NCBI GenBank assembly: GCA_008921705.1
Contig: VFFE01007486.1
Coordinates: 4,719,044 to 4,783,043, forward strand
Source: Burhinus oedicnemus
Taxonomy: Eukaryota > Chordata > Aves > Charadriiformes > Burhinidae
Direction of reading: 5' to 3'
DNA length: 64,000 nucleotides
The number at the start of each line of letters is the position of its first letter. The stretch's first letter is position 1. The notes beneath the pieces were generated by a model that worked only from the letters and a program-made list of their open reading frames with translations, ran no database searches and was not told the origin of the DNA. Below are positions 61,056-64,000 of this stretch, one piece after another. The position numbers and the translations under genes are program-made.

Positions 61056-64000
61056 TCAGACTCTTAAACAATTAAAAAATACCTTTCATTTATGTGAAAC
61101 TCTTGCTGAAGCACAGTTTGCGGCAGTTTGGATATAGTGCGTTACTAAGCTGCTTTCTTGGGTGGTAAAGCTGCAACTTCCCCTTGGGCCTTTCTAAATC
61201 TCACCTTGTTCGGGAAGCTACTTTGGCTCTATTTTCAAGACCAGAGTACAGTACTGTACTCCCCAGCAAGTAAGTTACTTCTTTCCATCCCATTTTAATG
61301 AAAAAAGTTATATTTCACATTTTATCTGTTTTCAGATTTGATTCAGCTGCTTCCAGTCATCATTCCCTGATCAGTTATACTTCAGCAAAATTCATAATCC
61401 TAATTCTGCACATACAGCTGTAACATCAGTCAGTCAATATGTCCTTTTTAGACAGATGTGAGTTTACTGCTTCTGTGCTGCAAACAGCTGGAAGATGATT
61501 CTGTCTGTGTCCTGAGATTACAGAAAGCTATGTTGGTACTATGCCCAAGCTAATAGAGCCTGTTTCTTTGCAACAAGGGTTCAGTGCTGTCCTAATTGCA
61601 GTTAAACAGCTTTCAGTTAGCCCAGGAGGCAGAGCTTTATTGCATATGCCTTCAGAGAAGTTAATGGTATTTCCATCTAAATCCATGGCAACTCCTCCCT
61701 TCTGTATTCAACCACGAACATGTATGTACTTTGTTTCTGAAATTTGAAAGAAGGCACAAATAATGGATAATCTTCAGTTAGGCTTTAGAATAATGGCTAG
61801 AAAAAGTTTTGTCAGTACCTTCGCTGTCTTTCCCCATGATGCCTCATTCTCAGTCACATCTGTTCAAAGATACAATATGCCTATTGTAAATAAAAACAGA
61901 AAAAAACCCTATCTTGTCTTAGTCATTTTCTTCTAAACAAAGAACATGTTCCTAAAGTCTAAATATGCCTGACCATTTGGAACTGAGGATGTTTTGATGT
62001 CAGAAAAAATTAAATGTTAAACAAGTCAGTCTTTGTGAAGTTAAACAACTATATATGCAAATAAAGTCATGCATCTAATTAAAATTCAGTTGGTTATTAA
62101 AAACTGAATTAAAATGACAGTGAAAGAACAGCCTCAGGTGTATGACTGTGCATTTTAAAGTGCTACATTTAATGTTTATGCAGAAGGTTTTTATATTTTA
62201 GAAAGTGATTAGCACCTTGGCTGTACTGCTATCAGGATTTTTTTTTTTTTAACAGTGCATAAGATTTCAAGATTTTGTTTCAACATTCGACCTAATTAGG
62301 AAAAAAGTTCTGATTAGTGCCATGTAATATACTCCCTCAGTTTTGGAAGTGCCTTTGGGTAATGTATTGTAGAGAAAAGTAATCTCATCTAGGAGTGTAA
62401 ATGGACCCTATCACATTTTAAGATATAGTTTGGTGGTGGTTTGGTTTTCTTTATTTTTTTCCCTTCTATTCACTATGCCTAATTTAGTCCTCAGATACAG
62501 CCCTGTTTAATGAATCCACATTCCACTGGTGTTCTTTACTGATAGCTTAATTCTGTTTGCATACAAATTCTTTTCTTCCTTGGCTGATTAAGAAGAATCA
62601 CTCCCTTTGAAGTCAGGTGCCACAAACAGAGCCGAACAAGTTATTTGTTATGAGATTAAGCTTTTGATTATTACTCATTTTCTGAGTTCTGTAAAGCACT
62701 TAATAGTTAGCAGGGAGTACAACTGTGTCCCCAAAAAGCGAAGGTGACTGATTACTCTGGGTGATGCTTCTAGTTAGGGAAAACCCAGGGGCAAGCAGAA
62801 CACAAATTAGCAGTAGCCTTCCATCCAGACTGAGTGCTGGTTTTCAGGTTTTTAAAAGATGGTTGATAGCAATCATACATAGATATTTTTTGCGTGTTTT
62901 CCTCAAATTTACTTTTTTCACTAATGTGAATGGAGTCAGATGGCAAATGTTTGGGAGGCATATTATCTGCCCTTATGAAAGCTCTCTTAATCACACTGAA
63001 TGACTAGAAGCCTGTAGAGAAGGCGTTTGCCCTCTTTCTCCTTCATTCCTCTTCCTGTATTAATGTAGACAAGGAATGCAATACTGGATTACGGTTATTC
63101 ATACATCTTAATATGTGACATCTGTGATTGACAAATACTTGTCTGCACTGTGTTTTATCTGCTCTGGAATCCCAGAACAGTATTACAAATTCTGTCATTC
63201 ACACCATAGACCCATTCGCTGCCTGGTAACAACAAAGAATGGAACGCTCTTTCCTAAACAGGGCCATTCTGTCATTTTACTTTGTCTTAATCATTTTTAC
63301 CATACTTAAAAATACCACTTCAGGCATAACTACTTATGTTTTCTTCCCCAATCTAATTGCCTTTAATGAGAATTGGTATTGTAAATGACTGTCATTTGTT
63401 CATAAACTTGACAGTGACCAACAGAAATTCTTATCTGATCTGGAGAAGTAAATAAGCACAATGCCTAAGCATTTATTACTTGTTTCATATTTATGTTAAA
63501 AAAATATTCTGAACAATGCATCTATTTCCTGGATTTTCCAAGCTGGTTACTGTGGCGAAATTTGTCATTTAGTATAAAACTGTGCATTTTCCTTAATAGC
63601 TTAACTCAGTCCAAGCCAACAGCAATGAAATACATGAATTGGTGTCCAGGCCTCAAAGTACATCTGAAGGAATAGCTAATTAAATCTTGACTCTTGTAAA
63701 ATCATCTTCAGTAATAAATGTCTGTGTCAGGCTTTATCAGAGACAATTTTTGTTTTCATGCTGTAGGTAGAGAGGTAGAGATTTTTCTAAATGTGGATCC
63801 ATGTAGCTATTGCAGTGATTTGTTTAAAAAAACAACAACAAACAAAAAACCTAGCACACAAATTCCATAATTATATATTATAATGCCATTTCAACATTCA
63901 GAGTGCAGTTTCATAAAGCGATTAGAACAACTGAAGAAGAGTTGAAATATTGTAAGAACCATCTCAATGCGGTCAAAACCACTTATTTTTGATTTATTGG

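Larger units (their letters stand above)
53343..64000. other. Unassigned AT-rich DNA
   Basis: More than 10 kb without a recognisable gene or transposon. It contains one first-exon-like segment (54923-54982), simple repeats (C run near 54635, ATT repeat near 54760, A tract near 56530, T tract near 57817-57833) and a 21-base tandem duplication at 61014. Open frames at 56721-57041 and 57488-57844 exceed 100 codons but encode hydrophobic or mixed sequence with no recognisable family. Confidence 0.55.

Noticed and set aside
1..64000. tRNA, rRNA, CRISPR or phage-like modules
   Set aside because: None was seen on either strand. Composition and repeat content are those of a vertebrate nuclear genome.

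Overview
The window looks like avian nuclear DNA. It is AT-rich, contains no long open frame outside transposons, and its recognisable repeats are CR1 LINEs of several ages, the dominant interspersed repeat of birds. I saw no tRNA-like sequence, CRISPR array or prokaryote-style operon. The species cannot be told from the sequence. The window reads as intergenic or long-intron DNA, and no host gene could be named.

Layout. 1-10.6 kb is mostly unassigned and has one small old CR1 fragment (6.28-6.51 kb). It also holds a chain of phase-compatible, exon-like minus-strand segments (1.5-7.7 kb) that may be chance. An older CR1 copy lies at 10.60-12.0 kb (minus), and a younger 5'-truncated one at 19.48-20.91 kb (minus) followed by a small AT-rich tandem repeat. 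23.6-24.0 kb holds another decayed CR1. An imperfect 45-bp-arm inverted repeat with a 32-base loop lies at 26.14-26.26 kb. A 20-base assembly gap at 28.1 kb is flanked by long C runs. 33.0-33.4 kb holds a possible decayed MITE and a G-quadruplex motif. A very old CR1/L3-like remnant on the plus strand covers about 37.56-38.72 kb.

The main feature is a near-full-length CR1 on the minus strand (49.01-53.34 kb). It has a CpG-rich 5' region, an ORF1 encoding a CxxC/coiled-coil region and an SGNH-esterase-like domain, an ORF2 with endonuclease and reverse transcriptase, and the typical CR1 3' terminus. ORF1 would be expected to bind element RNA, while ORF2 would nick the target and prime reverse transcription from the CR1 3' end. 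Both frames carry frameshifts or stops, so the copy is dead, though the RT part is open for about 600 codons apart from one in-frame TGA.

The rest (53.35-64 kb and the spaces between elements) is unassigned, with microsatellites, homopolymers and a few isolated exon-like segments reported at low confidence. Nothing here supports a new multi-gene system. The items most worth a second look are the 26.1 kb hairpin, the exon-like segments and the long CR1.
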